Notes under the pieces: generated by a model
The model's database searches: none
What the model saw: the letters and a program-made list of their open reading frames with translations, nothing else
Told to the model about the DNA's origin: nothing
Part shown: positions 1 through 7,707 of the stretch, in pieces
Layout: every line of letters begins with the position of its first letter
Position numbering within the stretch: position 1 is the stretch's first letter
Position numbers and translations under genes: made by a program
Assembly (NCBI GenBank): GCA_040905865.1
Contig: JBBDQU010000006.1
Coordinates: 17,592 to 59,301, forward strand
Direction: 5' to 3'
From: Alphaproteobacteria bacterium
GTDB taxonomy: Bacteria > Pseudomonadota > Alphaproteobacteria > UBA8366 > GCA-2717185
DNA length: 41,710 bases

Positions 1-377
1 CGCGGCGCGCCGGCGTCGCGCGCCGCGATCAGCGCCAGCAGCCCGGCGACCACGCCGGCCGCCCCGTCGAAATTGCCGCCCACGGGCACCGAGTCGAGAT
101 GGGAACCGGTCGCCACGACCGGCGCGTCGTGTTCCCGCCCCTCCAGCCGGACGACCAGGTTGCGGGCGGCGTCCCAGGAAACCGTGAAACCGTTCTCTGT
201 CGCGGTCCGGGCCAGCAGTTCCATCGCGCCGGTTTCGCCGGGGCCGTATGTCTCGCGGCTGACGCCGACGCCATCGAACGACATGTCGCGCAAGGCATCG
301 AATATCCCGCGCGCCAGTGCCTGCGCCGCCGGGCCGGGCATTGCCCCGCCGGCGGCAGCCGCTTCCGAATCGGGCAT
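1..377 (-). CDS. M20-family amidohydrolase (N-carbamoyl-amino-acid hydrolase / allantoate amidohydrolase type), partial
   Basis: Only the N-terminal ~125 residues are present; the gene runs off the left edge. The minus strand reads through a helical N-terminus into TGSHLDSVPVGGNFDGAAG, the family's first metal-binding His/Asp block; established members are binuclear zinc or manganese enzymes that release carbamoyl or ureido nitrogen. The start at 377 is chosen because GGAGGAG lies at 381-387, a good spacing; an in-frame ATG at 389 would lie on that ribosome site. It is divergent from the ureohydrolase at 571, so the two may share the 190-bp intergenic region and a role in guanidino/ureido nitrogen use (inference). 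The exact substrate (carbamoyl amino acid, allantoate, ureidoglycolate) cannot be told from this fragment. Confidence 0.85.
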   Translation of the reverse strand, partial: MPDSEAAAAGGAMPGPAAQALARGIFDALRDMSFDGVGVSRETYGPGETGAMELLARTATENGFTVSWDAARNLVVRLEGREHDAPVVATGSHLDSVPVGGNFDGAAGVVAGLLALIAARDAGAP

Positions 378-570
378 CAGCTCCTCCATAATGCCGCCGC
401 CACACGCGAACCACTTGCTTGCGGTTCAGCAGAAGCGATTGATACTACGATCAAAACAGGTCCCGGCCAAGCGGGGGTTTTCGTCCCTGCGGAGACCGGT
501 TGATGCATGCCGCGCTTTCGCGGACAATGCGGCGGCAGACACTCCACGCCCGCACGGACGGAACAAATCG

Positions 571-1548
571 ATGTCACACGACGAACAGGGCGACCAGGCC
601 TTCCTGAAGCCGGAAAACCGGGGTCGATGGCCGGAAATGACCTATGGCGGCGCGCTGAGTTTCATGCGGCGGCGCTATACGCGCGACCTGTCCGGCGTCG
701 ATGTCGCGGTGAGCGGCATTCCCTATGACGGCGCGGTCACCTATCGGCCGGGCGCGCGGCTGGGACCGCGGGCGATCCGCGCCGCCGCCGTCCAAATGGC
801 GGAACTGAAAGCCTTTCCCTATGGCTTCGACCCGTTCGACACGCTGTCGGTGGTGGATTACGGCGACTGCTTCCTCGACCCGCATCATCCTGAAACGATC
901 GTCGCGACCATTGAATTCCATATTGCCTCGATCCTCGCCGCCGGCGCGATCCCGCTCAGCCTCGGCGGCGACCATTTCGTGACCTATCCCATCCTGCGCG
1001 CCATAGCGAAGGCCCATGGCGCGGTCTCGCTGCTGCATTTCGACGCCCATTGCGACACCTGGGACGATGACGGGAAGCGCTTCGACCACGGCTCGATGTT
1101 CCTGCGCGCCGCCAATGAAGGGCTGATCGACCCGGCGCGCTCCTGCCAGATCGGCATCCGCACCCATAACGACACGGACCACGGCTTCGAAATCCTCACC
1201 GCGCCCTGGATCCACCGGCACGGTATCGACGCCACGGTGGCGGCGATCCGCGAACGGATCGGCGATGGCAGGGTCTACCTGACTTTCGATATCGACTGTC
1301 TGGACCCGGCCTTCGCGCCGGGCACGGGCACGCCGGTCGCCGGCGGGCTCAGTTCGGCGCAGGCGCTGGGCATCCTGCACGGGCTGCAGGGCCTCGAAAT
1401 CGTCGGGGCGGATGTGGTGGAGGTCGCGCCCGCCTATGACCACGCGGAAATCACGGCCATCGCGGGGGCCACCATCGCGCATGACATCATCTGCCTGCTC
1501 GCCGCGAACAGGGGCGCCACGGAGAACCCGGTGGGCAGGCTGCGCTAG
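571..1548 (+). CDS. speB: Agmatinase-family ureohydrolase
   Basis: A 325-residue protein of the arginase/agmatinase fold, a normal length. The binuclear manganese motifs are all present: GGDH, DAHCDTWDD and DIDCLDPAFAPGTGTP. Family members hydrolyse a guanidino group to urea plus an amine; agmatinase gives putrescine, while close relatives use guanidinobutyrate or guanidinopropionate, and sequence alone does not separate these. The start at ATG 571 is preceded by a purine-rich GGACGGAAC stretch; an open frame extends further upstream, but that part is low-complexity and reads into the divergent neighbour's leader. The SDR follows after 27 bp and is probably co-transcribed. The speB symbol denotes the family. 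Confidence 0.85.
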   Translation: MSHDEQGDQAFLKPENRGRWPEMTYGGALSFMRRRYTRDLSGVDVAVSGIPYDGAVTYRPGARLGPRAIRAAAVQMAELKAFPYGFDPFDTLSVVDYGDCFLDPHHPETIVATIEFHIASILAAGAIPLSLGGDHFVTYPILRAIAKAHGAVSLLHFDAHCDTWDDDGKRFDHGSMFLRAANEGLIDPARSCQIGIRTHNDTDHGFEILTAPWIHRHGIDATVAAIRERIGDGRVYLTFDIDCLDPAFAPGTGTPVAGGLSSAQALGILHGLQGLEIVGADVVEVAPAYDHAEITAIAGATIAHDIICLLAANRGATENPVGRLR

Positions 1549-1575
1549 CCACTATCAGAGACAAGGGGGAGCATC

Positions 1576-2319
1576 ATGAATCTCAAGGGCAAGGTCGCGC
1601 TGGTTTCCGGCGGGCATCGGGGGATCGGCGAAGCCACGGTCCGGCGGCTGGCCGCCGAAGGCGCGCATGTGGGGCTGGGCGATATCGCCATCGACGCGGG
1701 CGAAAAGCTGGCCGCCGAACTGACGGCGCAGGGACAGTCCGTGACCTTCCTGAAGCTCGACGTCACCAGCGCCGCCGACTGGGACGCGGCGGTAAAGGCG
1801 CTGACCGACGCGCATGGCCGGCTGGATATCCTGGTCAACAATGCGGGGGTCTACCAGCGCAAGCCGATGCATGAGATCAGCGAGGACGAATGGGACCTGA
1901 TCATGGATGTGAACGGCAAGGGCGTCTTCCTGGGCTGCAAGGCGGTGCTGTCGGCGATGCGCGCCGGCGGCGGCGGCTCCATCGTCAATATTTCCTCCAC
2001 CGCCGGCATCCGCGCCTCGCTATCGTCGCATTACGGCGCGTCGAAGGGCGCGGTGCGGCTGATGAGCAAATCCGTGGCGGTGACCTATGCGAAGGACGGC
2101 ATCCGTTGCAATTCGGTCCATCCCGGCCCGGTGGAAACCCTGATGGGCTACGAGGCGGTGCCCGAAACCCTCCGCGCCGCACGCTTCGCCGGCATCCCGC
2201 TCGGCCGCTTCGCCCAGCCGGAGGAAGTCGCCAGCGCCATCGTGTTCCTGGCGTCGGACGAATCCTCCTTCATCACGGGCACGGAACTGATCGTCGACGG
2301 CGGCGCGACCGCCGGCTAA
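1576..2319 (+). CDS. Short-chain dehydrogenase/reductase, FabG-like
   Basis: A classical 247-residue SDR with a Rossmann fold. Visible landmarks are the cofactor loop SGGHRGIGE (residues 11-19), Asp36 at the end of beta-2, which favours NAD(H) over NADP(H), NNAG (88-91), Ser140/141, and the catalytic YGASK (Tyr153, Lys157). A strong ribosome site (AGGGGGAG) lies just before ATG 1576. The C-terminus ends in the usual TGTELIVDGGATAG block. It follows the ureohydrolase closely and its stop overlaps the convergent DUF6306 gene by 4 bp. The substrate is unknown; this clade contains 3-oxoacyl and secondary-alcohol dehydrogenases. Confidence 0.88.
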   Translation: MNLKGKVALVSGGHRGIGEATVRRLAAEGAHVGLGDIAIDAGEKLAAELTAQGQSVTFLKLDVTSAADWDAAVKALTDAHGRLDILVNNAGVYQRKPMHEISEDEWDLIMDVNGKGVFLGCKAVLSAMRAGGGGSIVNISSTAGIRASLSSHYGASKGAVRLMSKSVAVTYAKDGIRCNSVHPGPVETLMGYEAVPETLRAARFAGIPLGRFAQPEEVASAIVFLASDESSFITGTELIVDGGATAG

Positions 2320-2783
2320 TCACCCCCTTTTTTTCCGCCGGCATCCGGCGCGATTGCATTGCAGGATGCGATATTGCGCTGATGCACCTCGATCATTTCC
2401 CGCAGGTCCGCGCGGAGCGCCGCGTCGTCGATCCGGGGCAGCGAGTCCTCCAGCTTGCGGACGACCCAGCCCTGCCCCCGGTCCAGCAGCCCGATCCGCG
2501 CGGCGAACCCGTCCGTCCCCATCAGCTTGCCGTAAAAGGCGCCGGTCCTGCGGGTCGCCCGCCCGCCCAGGCGCCGGATATGGCCGGTCAGCATGGCGCA
2601 GTAGCGCGCCTCGTCGCGGGCGACCGCCGACAGCAGCGGCCGGTGTTCCGGATTCGCGGACCGGCTGAGTTCGCCCACCCCGCGCGCCCCGGCGCGTTCG
2701 CATTCCAGCAGCAGGTTCAGCAGGTCCAGCAACGCCTCGCGGCTTTCCACGGCGCGGTCATGCTTCCGGCCATATGTCGTCAT
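2316..2783 (-). CDS. DUF6306 ferritin-like protein
   Basis: A 155-residue, mostly helical protein. The pattern LLNLLLECERAGARG ... VARDEARYCAMLTGHIRRLGG ... RGQGWVVRKLEDSLP resembles the DUF6306 family, which looks ferritin-like (conserved Glu/Asp on helices), though no activity is established. It ends in a Gly/Lys tail. It is transcribed with the folate enzyme upstream (3 bp between that stop and this start) and its stop overlaps the convergent SDR by 4 bp. The family name is from recalled sequence pattern, so it should be treated as probable rather than certain. Confidence 0.65.
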   Translation of the reverse strand: MTTYGRKHDRAVESREALLDLLNLLLECERAGARGVGELSRSANPEHRPLLSAVARDEARYCAMLTGHIRRLGGRATRRTGAFYGKLMGTDGFAARIGLLDRGQGWVVRKLEDSLPRIDDAALRADLREMIEVHQRNIASCNAIAPDAGGKKGGD

Positions 2784-2786
2784 CGG

Positions 2787-3410
2787 TCAGTCTCCCGTTG
2801 CAACCGCCGGCGCGGCGCGCGCCGGGATGGATTTCTCCGAAAAACGCCTGATACCGGACTCGGTGACGATGGCGTCCATGGGAATGTCATGCGGTTGCGG
2901 ATGGATCGTCGGCAGACGCGCGAAATCGAACCCGAGGCCGATGGCGAGCGGCCGTGGCGACATGGCGGCGAGCGTCCGGTCGTAATAGCCGCCGCCATAG
3001 CCGAGCCGGTAACCGGCATCGTCGAAACCAAGCAGCGGCGCCAGCAACAGGGTCGGCGTCACGACCTTCCGATCCACCGGTATCGGGATATCCCACACGC
3101 CGCGCCGCAGCGCCATGTCCGGCCGCCAGGACCAGAATTCCAGCGGCTGGCCGCGCCGGACCACGACGGGCAGCGCCACCGGGATGCCTTCATTGGCGAT
3201 GTGGCGGATATCGATTTCCGCCTTGAACGGCCAGTACACGCCGACACAGCCATCGCCGCGCGCCGCGAGGAATTCCGCGATCCCCGCGCAGACGGCCGCG
3301 CGCGCCCCGGCCCGCTCGCGCTGCGCCAGCGAAAGCCGCCGCGCCCGCAGCCTCGCCCGCTGCATCCGCCGCCATCGCTTGATGGTCTTCCACCGCGCGT
3401 CCGCTACCAT
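2787..3410 (-). CDS. fthC: 5-formyltetrahydrofolate cyclo-ligase
   Basis: A 207-residue protein of the YgfA/MTHFS family. It converts 5-formyl-THF to 5,10-methenyl-THF with ATP in the cytoplasm, recycling a stable folate form. The signature GFDDAGYRLGYGGGYYDRTLA-type block lies at about residues 128-148, with a basic N-terminal ATP/phosphate-contact region (RARLRARRLSLAQRERAGAR). Length is normal for the family. It leads a two-gene leftward unit with the DUF6306 gene and is divergent from the LysR gene; both transcripts start near the palindrome at 3488-3510. In many proteobacteria 6S RNA lies beside this gene, but the 130-bp gap here is too short to hold it. Confidence 0.9.
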   Translation of the reverse strand: MVADARWKTIKRWRRMQRARLRARRLSLAQRERAGARAAVCAGIAEFLAARGDGCVGVYWPFKAEIDIRHIANEGIPVALPVVVRRGQPLEFWSWRPDMALRRGVWDIPIPVDRKVVTPTLLLAPLLGFDDAGYRLGYGGGYYDRTLAAMSPRPLAIGLGFDFARLPTIHPQPHDIPMDAIVTESGIRRFSEKSIPARAAPAVATGD

Positions 3411-3487
3411 CCTGTCACCCCGCTGCCTGCCACATTATCCAATCTGGCTACCGGCAACAGTTTTTCAAAACGATAAATATTCGCTGT

Positions 3488-3510
3488 TTATATCGATTAT
3501 TTCGATATAA
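3488..3510. promoter_or_regulatory. Palindromic operator, probable LysR-type box
   Basis: A perfect inverted repeat: arms TTATATCGA and TCGATATAA with the 5-bp spacer TTATT. The inner part fits the LysR-family T-N11-A layout (TATCGA, spacer, TCGATA). It lies between the divergent fthC and LysR genes, 30 bp before the LysR start, the usual site for autoregulation and control of the divergent gene. The AT-rich context contrasts with the GC-rich flanks. Confidence 0.7.
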
Positions 3511-3540
3511 TAATCCCCTTTCAGTTCCGGAGCGGCATCC

Positions 3541-4428
3541 ATGGAAACCGAACTGGCCCGCACGTTTCTGACCGTGATCGCGGCGGGAAACTTCATCAGG
3601 GCGTCGGAGCGCCTGCACCTGACCCAGTCGACGGTCAGCGCCCGCATCCGGCTGCTGGAAGACCAGCTCGGATGCCGGCTGTTCGTCCGCAACAAGGCCG
3701 GCGCCGCGCTGACCCCGGCGGGCCGCGAATTCCGGAAGCACGCCTCGACCCTGGTGCGCACGGTGGAACAGGCGCGGCAGGATGTGGGCATCCCGCACGG
3801 TTTCCGCGCCGCGCTGACCATCGGCGCCCGGATCGGGCTGTGGGAGGACCTGCTGCTGGACTGGCTGCCGGTCATGCGCGCGGACGCGCCGGATGTTTCG
3901 ATCCGCGCCGAGATCGGTTTCGAGCCGGACCTGATGCAGGGGCTGGTCGAGGGGCGGCTCGATATCGGCGTCATGTACACCCCGGAAAGCCGGCCGGGCC
4001 TGCGCGTCGAACCGCTGCTGGAGGAACGGCTGGTCATGGTGACGACCGCGGCGGCGGATCCGCTGGTATCCGCGCCGCCGGGCGGCCCTGGGCCGGACTA
4101 CGTTCTGATCGACTGGGGACCTGAATTTCTCGCCCGGCACAATACCAGCTTTCCCGATTTCGCCGCACCCGCCATCACCTCGAATATCGGCTGGATCGGC
4201 CTGCGGCATATCCTCGCCGCCGGCGGCACGGGATATTTCCCCGAACGGCTGGTCCGGCCGCACCTGGCTTCCGGGCGCCTGACGCGGCGCGCCGATGCGC
4301 CCGATTTCACCCTGCCGGCCTATGTCGTCTGGTCGCCGGAAGGCGACGCCGCGCTGACGGGGTTTGCGCTGGAACGGTTACGGGCGATTGTCGAGGACGG
4401 CGCGCCCATCCTGAAAATTCGCGATTGA
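3541..4428 (+). CDS. LysR-family transcriptional regulator, HdfR-like
   Basis: A 295-residue regulator. The N-terminal winged helix-turn-helix (residues ~1-60) has the usual features: LARTFLTVIAAGNFIRASER, LHLTQSTVSARIRLLE and LGCRLFVR. A two-lobed effector-binding domain follows (~88-290). The opening METELARTFL and the DNA-binding helix resemble the HdfR branch, but that assignment is only by pattern. The operator at 3488-3510 is its likely own target, and the divergent fthC/DUF6306 pair its likely second target. The effector is unknown. The stop codon sits inside the Fur-box-like sequence of the next gene. Confidence 0.85.
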   Translation: METELARTFLTVIAAGNFIRASERLHLTQSTVSARIRLLEDQLGCRLFVRNKAGAALTPAGREFRKHASTLVRTVEQARQDVGIPHGFRAALTIGARIGLWEDLLLDWLPVMRADAPDVSIRAEIGFEPDLMQGLVEGRLDIGVMYTPESRPGLRVEPLLEERLVMVTTAAADPLVSAPPGGPGPDYVLIDWGPEFLARHNTSFPDFAAPAITSNIGWIGLRHILAAGGTGYFPERLVRPHLASGRLTRRADAPDFTLPAYVVWSPEGDAALTGFALERLRAIVEDGAPILKIRD

Positions 4429-4439
4429 CAATCATTATC
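4421..4439. promoter_or_regulatory. Fur-box-like iron operator
   Basis: Aligned to the classic 19-bp Fur consensus GATAATGATAATCATTATC, this stretch matches 15 of 19 bases, including the entire right half AATCATTATC. It lies about 40 bp before the bfd start and overlaps the end of the LysR gene. Its placement fits iron-repressed expression of bacterioferritin-associated ferredoxin, known in other proteobacteria. Whether Fur, Irr or another regulator binds it here is not shown. Confidence 0.6.
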
Positions 4440-4478
4440 GGTTGCAGCAGAGTGTCGCTCCCCAACAGGAGCAGCATC

Positions 4479-4676
4479 TTGTACGTATGTATCTGCAACA
4501 GGTACCGCGATGCGGAAATCCGGGCGCTGGCGAAACAGGGCGTCCGCTGTGCGCGGCAGGCCTACAGCCAGCTCGGCAACGGGCCGGAATGCGGTCAATG
4601 CCTTGATTTTGCCCAGGAAATGATCGACACGGAGCTTCTGTCCCCGGTCGACAACCGCCAGCCCGAGACGGTATAG
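4479..4676 (+). CDS. bfd: Bacterioferritin-associated ferredoxin
   Basis: A 65-residue [2Fe-2S] protein. The four cysteines match the Bfd pattern: Cys4-x-Cys6 at the start and Cys38-x2-Cys41 later, 31 residues apart. Bfd reduces bacterioferritin so that stored iron is released. The start is taken as TTG 4479, because AGGAG lies at 4467-4471 and MYVCIC is where the family normally begins; a longer reading from 4425 would add 18 residues with no family support and would cross the Fur-like site. bfr lies just downstream in convergent orientation. Confidence 0.88.
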   Translation: MYVCICNRYRDAEIRALAKQGVRCARQAYSQLGNGPECGQCLDFAQEMIDTELLSPVDNRQPETV

Positions 4677-4682
4677 GCCGCC

Positions 4683-4832
4683 ATGAACCAGTGGTCGCAA
4701 ATGAAACCGGGCACCCTGCTCAAGGCTCTCACCAATCTCGCGGAACGTTCCGGGCGCCTGCGCCAGGAAAAAAAATCCGGCGCGAAACCCGAATTCGCCG
4801 CCGCGCCCGAAGCGGACCGCACCGCGGGCTGA
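4683..4832 (+). CDS. Small 49-residue protein, unknown
   Basis: An open frame begins ATG at 4683, six bases after bfd stops, and encodes a hydrophilic, basic peptide (MNQWSQMKPGTLLKAL, then a Lys/Arg-rich centre and an Ala/Glu tail). No family is recognised and no transmembrane segment or metal motif is visible. Its closeness to bfd suggests co-transcription and translational coupling, but the bfd stop region offers only a weak ribosome site (TATAGGCCGCC). It fills the gap before the convergent bfr. It may be real or a chance frame. Confidence 0.4.
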   Translation: MNQWSQMKPGTLLKALTNLAERSGRLRQEKKSGAKPEFAAAPEADRTAG

Positions 4833-4847
4833 AAACCGCCGCGCGGT

Positions 4848-5327
4848 CTAGTCTTCCGCCGCCTCGCTGTTGAGCTGGGCGTAATTCTGCAGGCCCATGC
4901 GCGCGATCATGTCGAACTGGGTTTCCAGGAAATCGACATGCTCCTCCTCCGAATCGAGAATGCCTTTGAGCAGGTCGCGGGTCACGTAATCGGCGGCGGC
5001 TTCGCAGTCGGCGATCGCCGCGCGCAGGTCCGGGATCGCGTCCATTTCCAGCGACAGGTCGCAGCGCAGGATTTCCTCGATATCCTCGCCGATCCGCAGC
5101 TTTCCGAGGTCCTGCAAATTCGGCAGCCCGTCCAGGAACAGGATGCGGTCGATCAGCCTGTCCGCATGCTTCATCTCGTCGATGGATTCGTGCCGCACCG
5201 CCTCGGCGAGTTCCGAGATGCCCCAGTCCTTCAGCATCTTGGCATGCAGGAAATACTGGTTGATCGCCGTCAGCTCATTCTTGAGAATGGTGTTCAGATG
5301 CGCGATGACCTTGGGGTCGCCCTTCAT
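4848..5327 (-). CDS. bfr: Bacterioferritin
   Basis: A 159-residue four-helix ferritin-like protein of the Bfr class that assembles into a 24-mer iron store. All expected ligands are present at standard positions: Glu18, Glu51, His54, Glu94, Glu127 and His130 for the diiron ferroxidase site, and Met52 as the axial haem ligand at the subunit interface. It is convergent with bfd and the 49-residue frame, with 15 bp between the last two stops. A ribosome site is seen as AGGAGAGGCGAC before the ATG. Function is secure. Confidence 0.95.
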   Translation of the reverse strand: MKGDPKVIAHLNTILKNELTAINQYFLHAKMLKDWGISELAEAVRHESIDEMKHADRLIDRILFLDGLPNLQDLGKLRIGEDIEEILRCDLSLEMDAIPDLRAAIADCEAAADYVTRDLLKGILDSEEEHVDFLETQFDMIARMGLQNYAQLNSEAAED

Positions 5328-5496
5328 GTCGCCTCTCCTGCTGCTTGTCCGGCCGGCTCGCCGTTCCGGCCCCCTGCTTATAGCATCACAGGCCGCCGCC
5401 CGCCAGAAATACCGCCCGCCGACAGCCGGATGGACGACCCATGAGCGCGCGGGTTACGCTTTGGCAATGCGCCCATGATCCACGGGAACCCCCGCC

Positions 5497-6288
5497 ATGA
5501 ACATCCCCGCGCCTTCCCTCGCCGCGCGCCTTGCCGCCGCCCGGCTGGACGGAACCGTGGTCACGGCCGGCGGCGCGGAGCATCCCGCGACTCTTGCCGC
5601 CGCCTATGCGGTGCAGCGGGATGTTGCCGCCCGGCTCGGCCCGGCATCCGGCGTCTGGAAGGTCGGTTCCACCTCCGCGGAGGCGCAGGCCAGGCTGGGC
5701 ACGACGGAACCGGGCGCGGCGCGCGTTCCCGCGCGATTCCGTTTCCGCACAGGCGATTCCGTGCCGGTCCATGCGGCGCATGACCTGTGGGTCGAGGCGG
5801 AATTCGCCCTGCGGCTCGGCGCGGACCTGCCGCCGCGCGCCGCGCCCTATACGAAGCCGGAGGTCGCGGCGGCCATCGACGGCGTCGCCCCGGCGCTCGA
5901 AATCGTCGGATCCCGCCTGTCCGGCGGGCTGACCGGCGCGGGCCGGCTGCTGGTGACGGCGGATGGCGGCGCCAATGTGGCGCTGGTCACGGGCGCGGTG
6001 GCGGCGCGCTGGCGGGAATTCGACCTGCCCGGCCACGCCGTGCGGCTGCGGCGCAACGGCGTTGAGGCAGCCGCGGGAACGGGCGCACGGGCGCTTGGCG
6101 ACCCGGTCAACGTCCTGCTGTGGATCGCCAATTTCCAGCGGCTCCGGGACGGGCTTCGCGCGGGGGAACTGGTGTCGACGGGAACCTGCACGGGGCTGGT
6201 GCGGGTCGGTCCGGACGATGCGCTTGCCGGGGATTTCGGCGATATCGGCACGGTGGACGCGCGGCTGGCGGCGGGGGCAACGGGTTAG
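5497..6288 (+). CDS. 2-keto-4-pentenoate hydratase / fumarylacetoacetase-fold protein
   Basis: A 263-residue protein of the MhpD-like hydratase/decarboxylase family. The segment DLWVEAEFALRLG carries the Glu-x-Glu metal-binding motif, and GVWKVGSTSAEAQARLG and VAPALEIVGSRL are further family blocks. Members hydrate 2-hydroxypenta-2,4-dienoate or decarboxylate 4-oxalocrotonate in aromatic meta-cleavage. No other meta-cleavage gene lies nearby, so the physiological substrate is uncertain. Its stop overlaps the convergent CoA-transferase by 4 bp. Confidence 0.78.
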   Translation: MNIPAPSLAARLAAARLDGTVVTAGGAEHPATLAAAYAVQRDVAARLGPASGVWKVGSTSAEAQARLGTTEPGAARVPARFRFRTGDSVPVHAAHDLWVEAEFALRLGADLPPRAAPYTKPEVAAAIDGVAPALEIVGSRLSGGLTGAGRLLVTADGGANVALVTGAVAARWREFDLPGHAVRLRRNGVEAAAGTGARALGDPVNVLLWIANFQRLRDGLRAGELVSTGTCTGLVRVGPDDALAGDFGDIGTVDARLAAGATG

Positions 6289-7505
6289 ATAACCCCGCGC
6301 GCCGCGAAGCCCGCGATCTCGTCGGCGCTGTAGCCCAGCCCCTCCAGGACCTCTGTGTTGTGCTGGCCCAGTTTCGGCGCGCGGCCCAGCACCGGCGGCG
6401 TTTCGGAGAACTGCCAGGGCGAGCCGTGCACCTTCAGTTTCCGGCCCAGCTCGGGGTATTCGACCTCGTCCACATAGCCGTTGGCCAGCACGTTGGGGTC
6501 GTTCGAGGCCTCCAGCAGCGTGTTGACCGGGGCCGAGACGATATCCGCCCCGCGCAAGATCTCCACCCAGCGGTCGCGCTGGCCCGTGGCGAACAGCGCC
6601 GCCAGCGTGCCGAGGATCAGGTCCTTCATCTCCGTGCTTTCCAGCGCGAGGCCGAGGTCGCTGGCCCCGCGTTCCTCCAGCCGGTCCCAGAAGCCCAGCG
6701 CGTCCATCGCCGTTTTCCAGTCCCGGTCGTTAAGCTGGAAGACCAGCGGCTTGCCCTCGGAATCGTTGAAGCAGGCGGCGATGCCCGGCCGTTCGCGGGT
6801 GCCGTTGATCCGCGCGCCGGTGATCGGGTTGCGGTTGCGCCACATGGTCGTCGTCAGGGTCCAGCCCATCAGCCGCACAGCACTACCGACCAGCGAGGTT
6901 TCCACCTTCTGCCCGACCCCGGTGGTGCGCGCATGGATCAGCGCCGCCAGCAGCCCGCCGAAGGTCAGCAGGGCGCAGGATTCGTCGGCGACGGAGACCA
7001 CGCCGGTGCGCATCGGCTGGCCCGGCGCGGCATAGGCCTCGGCGATGCCGCTCAGCGCCTGGCCGACCGCGTCGGTCCCCGGCAGGTCCGCCTGCGGCCC
7101 CTTCTGCCCGTAGCCGGACACCGAGGCATAGACGAGGCGCGGGTTGACCTTCTTCAGGGTTTCGTAGTCGAAGCCGTTGCGCGCCGCCGCGCTCGGCCGG
7201 AAGTTCTGGCCGAACACCTCGGCGGTTTCCACCAGCTTGTACAGGATCGCCCGCCCCTCCGCGCTCTTCAGGTTCAGGGTGACGCTCTTGACGCCGCGGT
7301 TGTTGGTTTCGAAGAACGAGGAAATTTCCCCGTCATCGCCCAGCAGCACCCCGGCCTTGCGCGAATTGTCGCCGGCGCCGGGCGGCTCGATCTTGATCAC
7401 CTCGGCGCCGAGATCGGCCATCAGCATATAGGGCACGGTGCCCGCCTGCGCGGTGGAACAGGCCACCGCGCGAATCCCCGCCAGCGGCCCCGACCGATCG
7501 ACCAT
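6285..7505 (-). CDS. CaiB/BaiF family III CoA-transferase
   Basis: A 406-residue protein. The family core is clear: LAGIRAV, ADLGAEVIKIEPPGAGD, NRGVKSVTLNLKS and GQNFRPSAAARNGFDYETL, with the catalytic Asp in GTDAVGQALSG, where family III enzymes form the acyl-aspartyl anhydride. They move CoA between organic acids such as formate/oxalate, carnitine or succinate derivatives; the substrate is not readable here. The start at 7505 is preferred because GGGGAGGACAGGG directly precedes it; an upstream ATG-like start at 7526 would lie before that ribosome site. The gene ends convergently with the hydratase. The restriction-modification island begins about 200 bp upstream of its start. Confidence 0.88.
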   Translation of the reverse strand: MVDRSGPLAGIRAVACSTAQAGTVPYMLMADLGAEVIKIEPPGAGDNSRKAGVLLGDDGEISSFFETNNRGVKSVTLNLKSAEGRAILYKLVETAEVFGQNFRPSAAARNGFDYETLKKVNPRLVYASVSGYGQKGPQADLPGTDAVGQALSGIAEAYAAPGQPMRTGVVSVADESCALLTFGGLLAALIHARTTGVGQKVETSLVGSAVRLMGWTLTTTMWRNRNPITGARINGTRERPGIAACFNDSEGKPLVFQLNDRDWKTAMDALGFWDRLEERGASDLGLALESTEMKDLILGTLAALFATGQRDRWVEILRGADIVSAPVNTLLEASNDPNVLANGYVDEVEYPELGRKLKVHGSPWQFSETPPVLGRAPKLGQHNTEVLEGLGYSADEIAGFAARGVI

Positions 7506-7707
7506 CCCTGTCCTCCCCGATTGCAAGACTCACACGATGCGGCCCCGATGGGGGCGTCGCGGGAAGCTTAGCGGTACGGGGGCGGGGGGATCAACCGGGG
7601 GCAAGTTCAAAACCCGTGGGGAGAACGGCGCAGTCAGGCAACGCGTCTACAATACAACCGAATGGCTTTCGGTGTTAAATCTAAAAAGGAAGGGCCTCGA
7701 AAGATGA

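Noticed and set aside
73-570. Long upstream extension of the ureohydrolase frame
   Set aside because: It is antiparallel to the M20 gene and its leader, adds no family-like sequence, and ATG 571 gives the normal length.
1890-3476. Open frame of 528 codons on the plus strand
   Set aside because: It crosses the end of the SDR and runs antisense to DUF6306 and fthC; composition is Arg/Pro-rich shadow coding.
3411-3540. 6S RNA beside fthC
   Set aside because: The gap is only 130 bp and is occupied by the palindromic operator; no 6S-like secondary structure is seen.
7620-7690. tRNA or att remnant left of the restriction island
   Set aside because: No cloverleaf or T-loop consensus could be found in this stretch.
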